A model generated the notes under the pieces. That model did not search any database, was not told where the DNA came from, and was given only the letters and a program-made list of their open reading frames with translations. A DNA stretch of 17,479 nt from the NCBI GenBank assembly GCA_022822125.1, contig JAJECF010000017.1, forward strand, positions 1 to 17,479, written 5' to 3'. This document shows, piece after piece, positions 8,359 through 14,997 of this stretch. The stretch's first letter is position 1, and each line of letters begins with the position of its first letter. The translations under genes were made by a program, and so were the position numbers. This DNA comes from Alphaproteobacteria bacterium (GTDB lineage Bacteria; Pseudomonadota; Alphaproteobacteria; Bin95).

Positions 8359-9228
8359 TCAGTCTTCGCGCGCCAGCCGGATGTCGAATTCCGCGGTGCA
8401 GAAGGGCGCCTTCACACCGAGCTCGCGCGCCCGCACGGGGTCGTCATGCTCGCGGAATTCTACCAGCAGCGCCTCCTTGACCCCGAACACGGCGTCGGAG
8501 TCGATATAGGGGTCGTCATGGGCGAAGATATGCGTCACGAGGCGCCGGTAGCCGGGCTTGCTCGCGATGAAGTGGATATGCGCCGGCCGCCATGCGTGGC
8601 GGCCCATGCGCATGAGTATGTCGCCCACCGGGCCGTCGGTCGGCACCGGATAGGATACCGGCCTGACGGTGCGGAAGGCGTAGCGCCCCTCCGCATCCGT
8701 GAGAAAGCGTCCGCGAAGATTCATCTCCGGCTGCAGTTCCGGCTGCTGGACATCATACAGGCCGTCGGCGTTCGTCTGCCAGATATCCAGGCTCACACCG
8801 GCCAGGGGGCGGCCTTCGACATCCGTAACGCAGCCCGAGACATGGCAGGGCGTCCCCTTGCCGTCCCGGCAGATATCGGCACCCGGTTCGAGCTGCGGCG
8901 CGCCCTCCACATGGAAGGGGCCGAGCACCGTCGCCTCCGTGGAGCCGCCCTCGGAGCGGTGGTTGAGCGTTTCCACCAGCATGGAAACGCCCAGCACGTC
9001 GGAGGCCAGAATCCACTCCTGGCGGCGGTCGTCGCACATCTGCCCGGTGGCGGTCAGGAACCCGATGGCCCGGCCCCACTCCTCGACCGTGGGCTCCACC
9101 TCCTTCACGAAGTCGTGCAGATGCCGGATGGCGGCCTCCATGACTTCGCGAAACCGCGGGTCCTCGCATCCGGCGAGCCGCTCGATGACGATGTCCGCCG
9201 ATTCCGCTTCGTTGAAAAGTCGGTTCAT
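8359..9228 (-). CDS. Intradiol ring-cleavage dioxygenase (hydroxyquinol/catechol 1,2-dioxygenase type)
   Basis: A non-haem Fe(III) dioxygenase expected to split an aromatic ring between two hydroxyls, giving a (hydroxy)muconate-type product. The 289 residues comprise an N-terminal helical dimerisation domain (about 10-95; ATGQMCDDRRQEW, SDVLGVSMLVETLNH). The catalytic beta domain begins at STEATVLGPFHVEGAP (96-111). The four iron ligands are identifiable as Y158 (GLYDVQ), Y193 (VSYPVP), H217 and H219 (WRPAHIHF). The pattern AHIHFIASKPGYRRLVTHIF and FGVKEALLVEF resembles hydroxyquinol 1,2-dioxygenases more than protocatechuate enzymes; substrate is inferred, not shown. The ATG at 9226-9228 has GGGAG seven bases upstream; the open frame to 9414 runs into the divergent gene. 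No maleylacetate reductase or cycloisomerase lies nearby to complete the pathway. Confidence 0.9.
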   Translation of the reverse strand: MNRLFNEAESADIVIERLAGCEDPRFREVMEAAIRHLHDFVKEVEPTVEEWGRAIGFLTATGQMCDDRRQEWILASDVLGVSMLVETLNHRSEGGSTEATVLGPFHVEGAPQLEPGADICRDGKGTPCHVSGCVTDVEGRPLAGVSLDIWQTNADGLYDVQQPELQPEMNLRGRFLTDAEGRYAFRTVRPVSYPVPTDGPVGDILMRMGRHAWRPAHIHFIASKPGYRRLVTHIFAHDDPYIDSDAVFGVKEALLVEFREHDDPVRARELGVKAPFCTAEFDIRLARED

Positions 9229-9279
9229 GGTCGAACTCCCGTGCTGCGCCGAAGGCGGACAATGCCATGACCGGCCGCC

Positions 9280-9325
9280 GCGGGGAATCGCCCCGCCGAT
9301 GCTTTGCCAAGCCGGACGGCTTCCG
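9280..9325. repeat. Inverted repeats in the dioxygenase/mlrC divergent region
   Basis: Two palindromic elements lie between the divergent starts. GCGGGG (9280-9285) pairs with CCCCGC (9291-9296) around AATCG. AAGCC (9309-9313) pairs with GGCTT (9318-9322) around GGAC, overlapping a second symmetry, CGGA (9313-9316) and TCCG (9322-9325). The second element sits between the candidate -35 and -10 of the M81 gene, where a repressor could act. No regulator gene is present in the cluster to name one. Confidence 0.3.
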
Positions 9326-9332
9326 ACAGAAT
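9304..9332 (+). promoter_or_regulatory. Candidate promoter for the M81-VOC genes, giving a near-leaderless transcript
   Basis: TTGCCA (9304-9309), a spacer of 17 bases and CAGAAT (9327-9332) match the sigma-70 consensus at five and four of six positions. Transcription would begin around 9339-9341, at the ATG of the M81 gene. That gene has no recognisable ribosome binding site, consistent with leaderless translation. Confidence 0.4.
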
Positions 9333-9340
9333 GGCCCGCC

Positions 9341-10855
9341 ATGAGCCGGAAACGCTTCGTTGCGGCGCTGATGCGCCATGAGACCAACACCTTCTCGCCG
9401 GTGCCGACGCCCATTTCGGCCTTCGGGCGCGTCGGGCCTACGGACGGGCCCGCGCGGGGCGAGGAGGCGCTGCGCGTCTATCGCGGCACCAACAACCCGC
9501 TCGCCGCCTATATCGATATCGCCGAGCGCGAGGGCGCCCTGCTCGCCGTGCCGGTCGCGGCCAACGCCCATCCGAGCGCGCCCGCGCCGGACGGAATCCT
9601 CGACCTCGTCGCCGAGGCCGTGCTGGAAGCGGTCCGCTCCGGCTGCGATGCGCTGTTCCTGGACCTTCACGGCGCGATGGTGACGGAGGGCTTCGACGAC
9701 GGCGAGGGCGAACTCCTGCGCCGCATCCGCGCCGAAGCGCCGGACCTGCCGATAGCAGTCGCGCTGGACTTCCACACCAACCTGACGCGCGACCTTGCCA
9801 CGCTGCCGACCGCGCTCGCCGGCTACCGCACCTATCCGCATATCGACATGTACGAGACCGGCATGCGGGCGGGCGAGGCGCTGCTCAAGGCGATGAACGG
9901 CGCGGCAGCGGCGACGGCCTGGCATTCCCTGCCGCTGATGCCGCATATGAACGTGCATTCGCCCTCGCGCCCGCCAATGCAGGCGATCATGGACCGCGCC
10001 AGCGCGGCCGAAGACAGCGGCGAGGTGCTGCTGGCCTCGGTGTTCGGCTGCTTCCCGCTCGCCGATATCGAACATGTCGGCATTTCGGCCGTTGTGCAGG
10101 GGCCTGCGGACAGGGCCGAGCGGCTGGTGCTCGACCTGATGGGCGAGGCCTGGGACAGGCGCGCCGACTTCCTGTTCGACATCGAACCGATGGCGGAATC
10201 GGTTTCGCGCGCCGCGGCGATGGGCGAGCGAGACGGCCCCGTGCTGCTGGTCGATCACGGTGACAATACCGGATCCGGCGGCAACCAGGATGTGATGGCC
10301 GCGCTCCGGGAATGCCTTCGGCAGGGCCTGACCGGCATGGCGGCGGGACCGTTCGCCGACCCGCAGGCCGTGGCGGAGATGATTGCGGCGGGCGTGGGCG
10401 CGGAGGTCGAGGTTGAGATCGGCGGCAAGACCGACATGCCCGCCATGGGCCTCGAGGGCAAACCGCTCAAGCTTCGCGGCCGGGTGCGCCGGATCACCGA
10501 CGGCGAGTTCACTGTGACCGGGCCGATGTTCACCGGCGTGAGGCTTTCCATCGGACGCACCGCCGTGCTGGATACGGGTTCGGCGGAGGTCGTTGTCTCG
10601 GAGGAGCGCTACGAACCGTTCGACGTGGGCTGCTTTACACATTGCGGCATCGACCCGGCCGCCAAGCGCTATGTCCTCATCAAGTCGCGCCAGCATTTCC
10701 GCGCGGGATTCGAGCCGATGGCGCGCGAGATCGTGATGCTTGCCGGGCCGGGCGCGACAACCTCGGACTACAGCCTCTTCCCGTGGAAGAATCTGCGCCG
10801 CCCGATCTACCCCCTCGACCCCGACATCCCCTCCAACCTGCCGAGCCAAGCCTGA
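9341..10855 (+). CDS. M81 family metallopeptidase (MlrC / microcystinase C-like)
   Basis: A 504-residue protein of the MlrC family. The name-giving member hydrolyses linearised microcystin peptides; most members have unknown substrates. The N-terminal domain (DUF1485) runs from RFVAALMRHETNTFSP (6-20) and holds the likely metal ligands: H13/E14, D108 and H110 (FLDLHGAM), D143 and H145 (ALDFHTN), and H167 (YPHIDMYETG). The C-terminal MlrC domain begins near 300 with VLLVDHGDNTGSGGNQD and ends with a SRQHFRAGFEPMA segment. The ligand assignment is by family pattern, not structure. The ATG at 9341 fits where similarity begins; an ATG at 9299 would add 14 residues. No signal peptide is seen, so it is cytoplasmic. 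The VOC gene follows 14 bases later and its ribosome site overlaps this stop codon. Confidence 0.9.
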   Translation: MSRKRFVAALMRHETNTFSPVPTPISAFGRVGPTDGPARGEEALRVYRGTNNPLAAYIDIAEREGALLAVPVAANAHPSAPAPDGILDLVAEAVLEAVRSGCDALFLDLHGAMVTEGFDDGEGELLRRIRAEAPDLPIAVALDFHTNLTRDLATLPTALAGYRTYPHIDMYETGMRAGEALLKAMNGAAAATAWHSLPLMPHMNVHSPSRPPMQAIMDRASAAEDSGEVLLASVFGCFPLADIEHVGISAVVQGPADRAERLVLDLMGEAWDRRADFLFDIEPMAESVSRAAAMGERDGPVLLVDHGDNTGSGGNQDVMAALRECLRQGLTGMAAGPFADPQAVAEMIAAGVGAEVEVEIGGKTDMPAMGLEGKPLKLRGRVRRITDGEFTVTGPMFTGVRLSIGRTAVLDTGSAEVVVSEERYEPFDVGCFTHCGIDPAAKRYVLIKSRQHFRAGFEPMAREIVMLAGPGATTSDYSLFPWKNLRRPIYPLDPDIPSNLPSQA

Positions 10856-10869
10856 AGGAGGCCGCGCCC

Positions 10870-11241
10870 ATGACGCTAACCATGCTCCAGCACGTCAACA
10901 TCATGACCGACAAGCTCGACGAGACCGTCGCCTTCTACGAAGACATTCTGGGCTTCGAGAACGGCGACCGCCCCGCTTTCGACTTCCCCGGCGCGTGGCT
11001 CTATTGCGGCCCGGAGGCTGTCATCCACCTGATCGGCGTGGACGAACAGGACGCCTCGGGCTCCGGCTGCATCGACCATGTGGCGTTCGCGGCCGAGGGC
11101 TTCGACCGCTATGCGGCTTTCCTCGGAGAGAGGGGCTATGAGCACGAGACGCGCGTGGTGCCGGGCGGCAAGCTGCGCCAGATCTTCGTCCGCGACCCGA
11201 ACGAAGTCCTGATCGAGCTGAATTTCCGCGCGGACGAATAG
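10870..11241 (+). CDS. VOC (glyoxalase/bleomycin-resistance/dioxygenase) family protein
   Basis: A 123-residue single-domain VOC protein with paired beta-alpha-beta-beta-beta modules. The first starts at MLQHVNIMTDKLDETVAFY and the second at IDHVAFAAEGFDRYAAFL. Four candidate metal ligands, H8, H53, H70 and E116, match the spacing of metal-dependent VOC enzymes such as glyoxalase I (H, E, H, E in E. coli), so an active metal site is likely. The reaction cannot be told from sequence; isomerase, lyase or ring-cleavage activities occur in the superfamily. A strong AAGGAGG at 10855-10861 lies eight bases before the ATG and overlaps the upstream stop, showing an operon with the M81 gene. It could act on the product of that hydrolase. 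Confidence 0.9.
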   Translation: MTLTMLQHVNIMTDKLDETVAFYEDILGFENGDRPAFDFPGAWLYCGPEAVIHLIGVDEQDASGSGCIDHVAFAAEGFDRYAAFLGERGYEHETRVVPGGKLRQIFVRDPNEVLIELNFRADE

Positions 11242-11245
11242 CCGG

Positions 11246-11259
11246 GCCCGTCTCCGGGC
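11246..11259. terminator. Weak bidirectional stem-loop between convergent genes
   Basis: GCCCG (11246-11250) and CGGGC (11255-11259) form a five-base stem with a TCTC loop. It lies in the 24-base gap between the VOC stop and the HAD stop. No T run follows on either strand, so any termination role is tentative. Confidence 0.3.
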
Positions 11260-11265
11260 GGCGGC

Positions 11266-12132
11266 CTACCAGCGAAGCGCTTCCATCGCCCAGGTCGGGC
11301 GGACGCCGAGTTCGGCTGAGCGGGCTTCCAGGCGGGCCGGGTCCAGCGGCGCGCCCACCTCTTCGCCGTGGATGCCGCCCGAAAGAAAGAGCGTGTCGAT
11401 GCCATAGGCGTTGCCGCCGGCAATGTCGGTTCTGAGCCCGTCGCCGATCATCAGCGCGCGCGCCGGGTCGGGGCCGCCGAGCGCTTCCAGCGCGCGGGCG
11501 AACACGGAGCCGTCCGGCTTGCCGTGCCAGGCGACATCGCCGCCGAGCTCGATATAGCGCATGGCCAGCGACCCCGCGCAGAGCGAGAGCTTGTCGCCGA
11601 TATGCACCACAAGGTCCGGATTGGCGCAGACCATCGGCAGGCCCCGCGCCGCGCCCGCCGCCAGCAGCGGCTCGTAGTCGGCGACCGTCTCGTCCCAGCG
11701 GTCTATGCCCGTGCAGAGAATGAAGTCGGCGTCCTCGACCCGCGTCACGATGTCGAGGCCGTTGCCCTCGCGCACATCGTTGTCGCGCTCCGGCCCCACA
11801 TGCAGACAGCGCCGCCCCAGCCGCGCGTGCCAGGGGTCGCTGCGATGCTTGAGCGCGGCCCAGGCGGACTCGCCCGACGACATGACCGCATCATAGAGGC
11901 TCCGCGGCACGCCCATATCGTCCAGGCGGCGGATGAGCGATGCAATCCGCCGCGGACCGTTGGAGAGGAAGCAGACCTTCTTGCCGCCGCCGGCCCGCAG
12001 CCGCTCCAGCGCCTCCACCGCCGCCGGAAAGGGCGCCACGCCGTCATGCAGGCAGCCCCAGAGATCGACCAGATAGGAATCGTAGCGGTCCGCCAGCGGC
12101 GCAAGGCCGGCAAGGATTTCCGTGGCGCTCAT
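11266..12132 (-). CDS. TIGR01459-type HAD superfamily class IIA hydrolase
   Basis: A 288-residue HAD-fold protein of the class IIA (NagD-like) group, probably a phosphatase with unknown substrate. Motif I reads YLVDLWGCLHDG: the nucleophile D23 is present, but the usual second aspartate (DxD) is W25. This is, as I recall, typical of the TIGR01459 subgroup (DVWG), so it is a family trait and not a mutation. Motif II is SNGPRR (57-62), the class IIA CANPD block is at 169-173, motif III lysine is K205 (HGKPDG), and motif IV is GDGLRTD (230-236). The ATG at 12130-12132 lies 15 bases after the pyrD stop on the same strand, with only a weak ribosome site, so translation may depend on pyrD. No specific link to pyrimidine synthesis is visible. 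Confidence 0.9.
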   Translation of the reverse strand: MSATEILAGLAPLADRYDSYLVDLWGCLHDGVAPFPAAVEALERLRAGGGKKVCFLSNGPRRIASLIRRLDDMGVPRSLYDAVMSSGESAWAALKHRSDPWHARLGRRCLHVGPERDNDVREGNGLDIVTRVEDADFILCTGIDRWDETVADYEPLLAAGAARGLPMVCANPDLVVHIGDKLSLCAGSLAMRYIELGGDVAWHGKPDGSVFARALEALGGPDPARALMIGDGLRTDIAGGNAYGIDTLFLSGGIHGEEVGAPLDPARLEARSAELGVRPTWAMEALRW

Positions 12133-12147
12133 GGCCTGCGCTGTCGG

Positions 12148-13194
12148 CTATTGCGGCAGGGCGGAAGAGAAGGCCGGCGCCGGCGCCATGCCGTCTGCGG
12201 CCAGCGCGGACCGGGCGCCACGGGCCAGACCGCTGGCGATCCGGTAGGGCAGCAGGCTTCCCCCGTAGATGAGCGCCGTGTGGAACTGCACCAGGGACGC
12301 GCCGGCCTCGAGCCTTTCGCGGGCATCCTCCGCATCTTCGATTCCGCCGACGCCGATGAGATCGACCTTGCCTTCCGACGCGGCCGCAATATCGCGCATA
12401 GCCTCGGCGGCAAGCGCCTTGAGCGGCGGGCCGCTCAGGCCGCCCTGCTCCGCGCGCGCCGGCGAGCGGAGGCCGGCCGGCCTCGAAACGGTGGTATTGG
12501 CGACGACGACGCCATCGACCGGCATGGTCGCCAGCGCCGCTCCGAGCAGGGCGCGCTCCGCCGCGCCGAGGTCCGGGCAGAGCTTGACCCAGAGCGCCGA
12601 GCCGGCCGGCAGCGTCTCGCGCACCCGCTCCACGATCCGCCTGAGCTCGCCCTCCGTCTGCAGCGCTCGCAGTCCCGGCGTGTTCGGCGAAGACACATTG
12701 ACCGTCACGAAATCGGCGAGCCCGGCCACCGCCCGCGCCACTGCCGCATAATCGGCCGCGGCATCCTCGCTCGCCTTGTTCTTTGCCAGATTGACGCCGA
12801 CCGTCCCCCGTCCGCCCTTGTTGCGGTAGCGCTCCAGCCGCCGCGCGACGGCGTCCATCCCGTGGCTGTAAAAGCCCATGCGGTTGATAACCGCCCGGTC
12901 GGCGGCGAGGCGAAACAATCTCGGTTTCGGATTGCCGGGCTGCGGCTTCGGCGTAACGCCGCCGATCTCGATAAAACCGAAGCCGAGGCCGAGCGCGCCG
13001 CGGACAACCTCCCCATGCCTGTCGAAACCCGCCGCCAGACCCACCGGGTTGCCTGCCTCGATCCCGGCCCGCCGCACGGGCATTGCCGGCGCCCGCAGGC
13101 CGAGAGGGGACAGTTTGAGGAGGCGAAGCGCAACGCCATGCGCTGTCTCGGGCGGCAGCAGATGGAGCAACCGGCTCGGCAACAGAGGAGACAT
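12148..13194 (-). CDS. pyrD: Dihydroorotate dehydrogenase (quinone), class 2
   Basis: Oxidises dihydroorotate to orotate with FMN and passes electrons to membrane quinone; the fourth step of UMP synthesis. The 348 residues include the class 2 N-terminal amphipathic region (LLHLLPPETAHGVALRLL, 10-27) for membrane docking. The core motifs are TPKPQPGNPKPRLFRL (81-96), INRMGF (103-108), and NVSSPNTPGL (166-175) with catalytic base S169. K204, NTT (233-235), GGLSGPP (251-257) and GVGGI (281-285) follow. Two usually conserved positions differ: the Lys of AAGxDK is R59 and the Thr/Ser of GTVTP is G79; FN of RMGFNN is also FY. The ATG at 13192-13194 is fixed by a perfect AGGAGGTG six bases upstream. 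It heads a unit with the HAD gene. Confidence 0.95.
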   Translation of the reverse strand: MSPLLPSRLLHLLPPETAHGVALRLLKLSPLGLRAPAMPVRRAGIEAGNPVGLAAGFDRHGEVVRGALGLGFGFIEIGGVTPKPQPGNPKPRLFRLAADRAVINRMGFYSHGMDAVARRLERYRNKGGRGTVGVNLAKNKASEDAAADYAAVARAVAGLADFVTVNVSSPNTPGLRALQTEGELRRIVERVRETLPAGSALWVKLCPDLGAAERALLGAALATMPVDGVVVANTTVSRPAGLRSPARAEQGGLSGPPLKALAAEAMRDIAAASEGKVDLIGVGGIEDAEDARERLEAGASLVQFHTALIYGGSLLPYRIASGLARGARSALAADGMAPAPAFSSALPQ

Positions 13195-13200
13195 CGCGTT

Positions 13201-13208
13201 CACCTCCT
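13201..13208 (-). promoter_or_regulatory. Perfect Shine-Dalgarno site for pyrD
   Basis: On the minus strand AGGAGGTG lies six bases before the ATG. It settles the start of pyrD against the longer open frame that continues to 13623 into the divergent gene. Confidence 0.8.
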
Positions 13209-13286
13209 GCAGACCGGGGCGGCGCGGCCTGCAAATGACGGATGGCTCATGCCGCAAACGCCAATCTGTAGTATCCGATTCAAGAA

Positions 13287-13315
13287 AGCATACCATATCT
13301 GGAGGTCGCCCTGAA
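13287..13315 (-). promoter_or_regulatory. Weak candidate promoter for pyrD
   Basis: On the minus strand TTCAGG (13310-13315), a 17-base spacer and TATGCT (13287-13292) lie about 95 bases before the pyrD ATG, in the most AT-rich part of the 287-base divergent region. The -35 is poor. No better pair was found. Confidence 0.3.
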
Positions 13316-13399
13316 GCTACACAAAACGGGGGCCAATTGCATCCCGATGATTTGACGCAGGGCGCTGTCCGGATGCCCCGCCGATATCTTTTCACAAAG

Positions 13400-13446
13400 G
13401 CCCGCCGCTGAAATGCGCTAATCTGAGCCGGCGCCGGACGGCGGGC
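13400..13446. repeat. Eight-base inverted repeat upstream of the LLM gene
   Basis: GCCCGCCG (13400-13407) and CGGCGGGC (13439-13446) are exact inverted copies 31 bases apart. They enclose a relatively AT-rich segment with GCTAAT and a CCGGCGCCGG palindrome. They lie 35-80 bases before the LLM ATG. They could be a leader stem or a looping operator, but GC-rich chance matches are also likely. Confidence 0.25.
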
Positions 13447-13481
13447 GCAACGCCCGGAACGGTGGCGAAGGGGGTGTTCGC

Positions 13482-14354
13482 ATGCATTACGGTAGATTCG
13501 GTTTCTGGTATCCGACCGACCGGCTGGACGGGGCGGGACTCGGCGGGCTGGCGCGCGGCGCGGAGGCACTCGGCTGCTCGCATCTCTGGTATCCGGAATC
13601 GAACGGCTATGAGAGCCTCGCACTCGCGAGTTTCCTGCTGGCCGAGGCTCCTCGGATTGCCATCGGCAGCTCCATCGCCAATATCTATGCGCGCGACCCG
13701 ATCACGGCGCGCAACGGCCGGCGCACGCTGGCGGACCTTTCCGGCGGGCGCTTCGTGCTCGGACTCGGCGTCAGCCATCCGCCGCTTGTCGAGACCTTGC
13801 GCGGCCACCGCTATGCCGGCCCCGTGGCGACCATGCGACGCTATCTGGAGGGCATAGCCGCCGACGGGCCGCCGCTGGACGACCCGGACCGGCCGGTGGT
13901 GATCGCCGCGCTCGGGCCGCGCATGCTGGAACTCGCCGCCGAACGCTGCCGGGGCGCCATCCCCTATAATGTGACGCCGGAGCACACGGCGCGCGCCCGA
14001 AGCATTCTCGGCCCCGGACGCTGGCTCGCGGTCGAGCAGAAACTCTGCCTTTCGGAGGATGCCGGGGCGGCCCGGGCGGCCGCGCGCCAGGAGCTCGCGC
14101 GCTACATGACGCTCGACAACTACCGCAACAACTGGCTCCGCACCGGTTTCACCAACGAGGACATGGAGAATGGCGGCTCCGACCGGCTGATGGACGCGAT
14201 GGTCGCCTGGGGCGGCGCGGAGACGGTCGCCGAACGGCTCCGCGCGCATTTCGACGCCGGCGCCGACCAGGTCTGCATCCAGCCGATAGCCGCTGCCGGC
14301 CCGCCGGACTGGCAGGCGCTCGGGGTCGTCATAGCAGCGGCGGGCGGACCGTAG
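13482..14354 (+). CDS. LLM class flavin/F420-dependent oxidoreductase (TIGR03620-like)
   Basis: A 290-residue TIM-barrel protein of the luciferase-like monooxygenase superfamily. The patterns [12 protein letters not shown] (62-73), [16 protein letters not shown] (89-104), [10 protein letters not shown] (143-152), PYNVTPEHT (161-169) and a [11 protein letters not shown] block resemble the TIGR03620 group, annotated as probable F420-dependent oxidoreductases. Whether the cofactor is F420 or FMN cannot be decided here, and the substrate is unknown. No partner flavin reductase is adjacent. The ATG at 13482 is preceded by AAGGGGGTG (13468-13476) five bases upstream, a convincing ribosome site. It is divergent from pyrD. 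A separate promoter-like sequence precedes hslV downstream, so it is probably monocistronic. Confidence 0.88.
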   Translation: MHYGRFGFWYPTDRLDGAGLGGLARGAEALGCSHLWYPESNGYESLALASFLLAEAPRIAIGSSIANIYARDPITARNGRRTLADLSGGRFVLGLGVSHPPLVETLRGHRYAGPVATMRRYLEGIAADGPPLDDPDRPVVIAALGPRMLELAAERCRGAIPYNVTPEHTARARSILGPGRWLAVEQKLCLSEDAGAARAAARQELARYMTLDNYRNNWLRTGFTNEDMENGGSDRLMDAMVAWGGAETVAERLRAHFDAGADQVCIQPIAAAGPPDWQALGVVIAAAGGP

Positions 14355-14375
14355 CCGGTTTGCGCCCGTCGCGGC

Positions 14376-14405
14376 CTTGAATGGCGGGGCCGGTGCGCCT
14401 AAACC
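14376..14405 (+). promoter_or_regulatory. Candidate heat-shock (RpoH-type) promoter for hslVU
   Basis: CTTGAA (14376-14381) is followed, 18 bases after its CTTG core, by CCTAAACC (14398-14405). Alphaproteobacterial RpoH promoters are described as a CTTG element and a CYTAT-like element at about this spacing. The same bases also read as TTGAAT-17-TAAACC for the housekeeping sigma factor. The site lies 35 bases before the hslV ATG, fitting heat induction of this protease. Confidence 0.45.
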
Positions 14406-14439
14406 GCTCATGCGCGCTTCCGGGAGGCATGGGGCACTT

Positions 14440-14997
14440 ATGGACGAGAACAAGACGCCCGCCTGGCACGGCACCACTATCCTATCGGTGCGCAAGGAGG
14501 GCCGCGTGGTGATCGCCGGCGACGGGCAGGTCACGCTCGGGCCGACCGTGCTCAAGGCGAATGCGCGCAAGGTGCGCCTGCTCGGCGACGGCAAGGTGAT
14601 TGCGGGCTTCGCCGGCGCCACCGCCGACGCCTTCGCCCTTTTCGAGCGCCTCGAAGGCAAGCTCGAACAATATAAGGGGCAGCTTGCGCGGGCCTGCGTC
14701 GAGATGGCGAAGGACTGGCGCACGGACCGCTATCTCCGCCGGCTGGAGGCGATGATGGCGGTGGCCGACCGGGATGTCTCGCTGGTGCTGACCGGCAATG
14801 GCGACGTGCTGGAGCCGGAGGACGGGCTGATCGGCATCGGCTCGGGCGGCGCCTATGCGCTGGCGGCGGCGCGCGCGCTGCATCCGATAGAAAGCTTCGA
14901 CGCGGAGGCTGTGGCGAGGCGCGCTATGGAAATCGCGGCCGGCATCTGCATCTATACCAATAGCGAATTGACCATCGAGAGCCTGGAGACGCCGTGA
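14440..14997 (+). CDS. hslV: ATP-dependent protease peptidase subunit HslV
   Basis: HslV is the proteolytic double-ring core of the HslUV (ClpQY) protease, degrading misfolded and regulatory proteins in the cytoplasm. The 185 residues start with a short propeptide ending WHG (9-11). The catalytic threonine is T12, exposed by cleavage before TTILSV. D28 and K44 correspond to Asp17 and Lys33 of the mature enzyme (AGDGQV and ANARKV). The [13 protein letters not shown] segment near 140-152 is typical. The ATG at 14440 is chosen because the propeptide has the usual length; in-frame starts at 14377 or 14410 would lengthen it without similarity and would overlap the candidate promoter. The ribosome site is modest (GGGAGG twelve bases upstream). 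hslU begins inside its stop codon. Confidence 0.96.
   Translation: MDENKTPAWHGTTILSVRKEGRVVIAGDGQVTLGPTVLKANARKVRLLGDGKVIAGFAGATADAFALFERLEGKLEQYKGQLARACVEMAKDWRTDRYLRRLEAMMAVADRDVSLVLTGNGDVLEPEDGLIGIGSGGAYALAAARALHPIESFDAEAVARRAMEIAAGICIYTNSELTIESLETP

Noticed and set aside
9229..9414. Longer N-terminus for the dioxygenase, to 9414
   Set aside because: The added residues overlap the M81 gene start, lack family similarity, and the ATG at 9226-9228 has a good ribosome site.
8753..10849. A 698-codon minus-strand open frame over the M81 gene and the dioxygenase
   Set aside because: It overlaps two well-supported genes and has no recognisable motif.
11266..12132. HAD motif I lacking its second Asp as a sign of a dead enzyme
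   Set aside because: A DxWG form is, as I recall, usual in this class IIA subgroup, so it is not evidence of decay.
12148..13194. Idea that the orotate-binding Asn of PyrD was replaced by Tyr (RMGFYS)
   Set aside because: On recounting, the substrate Asn is the one in INRMGF (N104 here, N111 in E. coli), which is present. The Tyr is at the following FNN position.
11368..13314. A 648-codon plus-strand open frame antisense to the HAD gene and pyrD
   Set aside because: Both minus-strand genes have all family motifs; this is the complementary shadow.
13352..13380. TTGACG as the -35 of a promoter for the LLM gene
   Set aside because: The sequence 17 bases downstream is GC only (GCCCCG), giving no -10 element.
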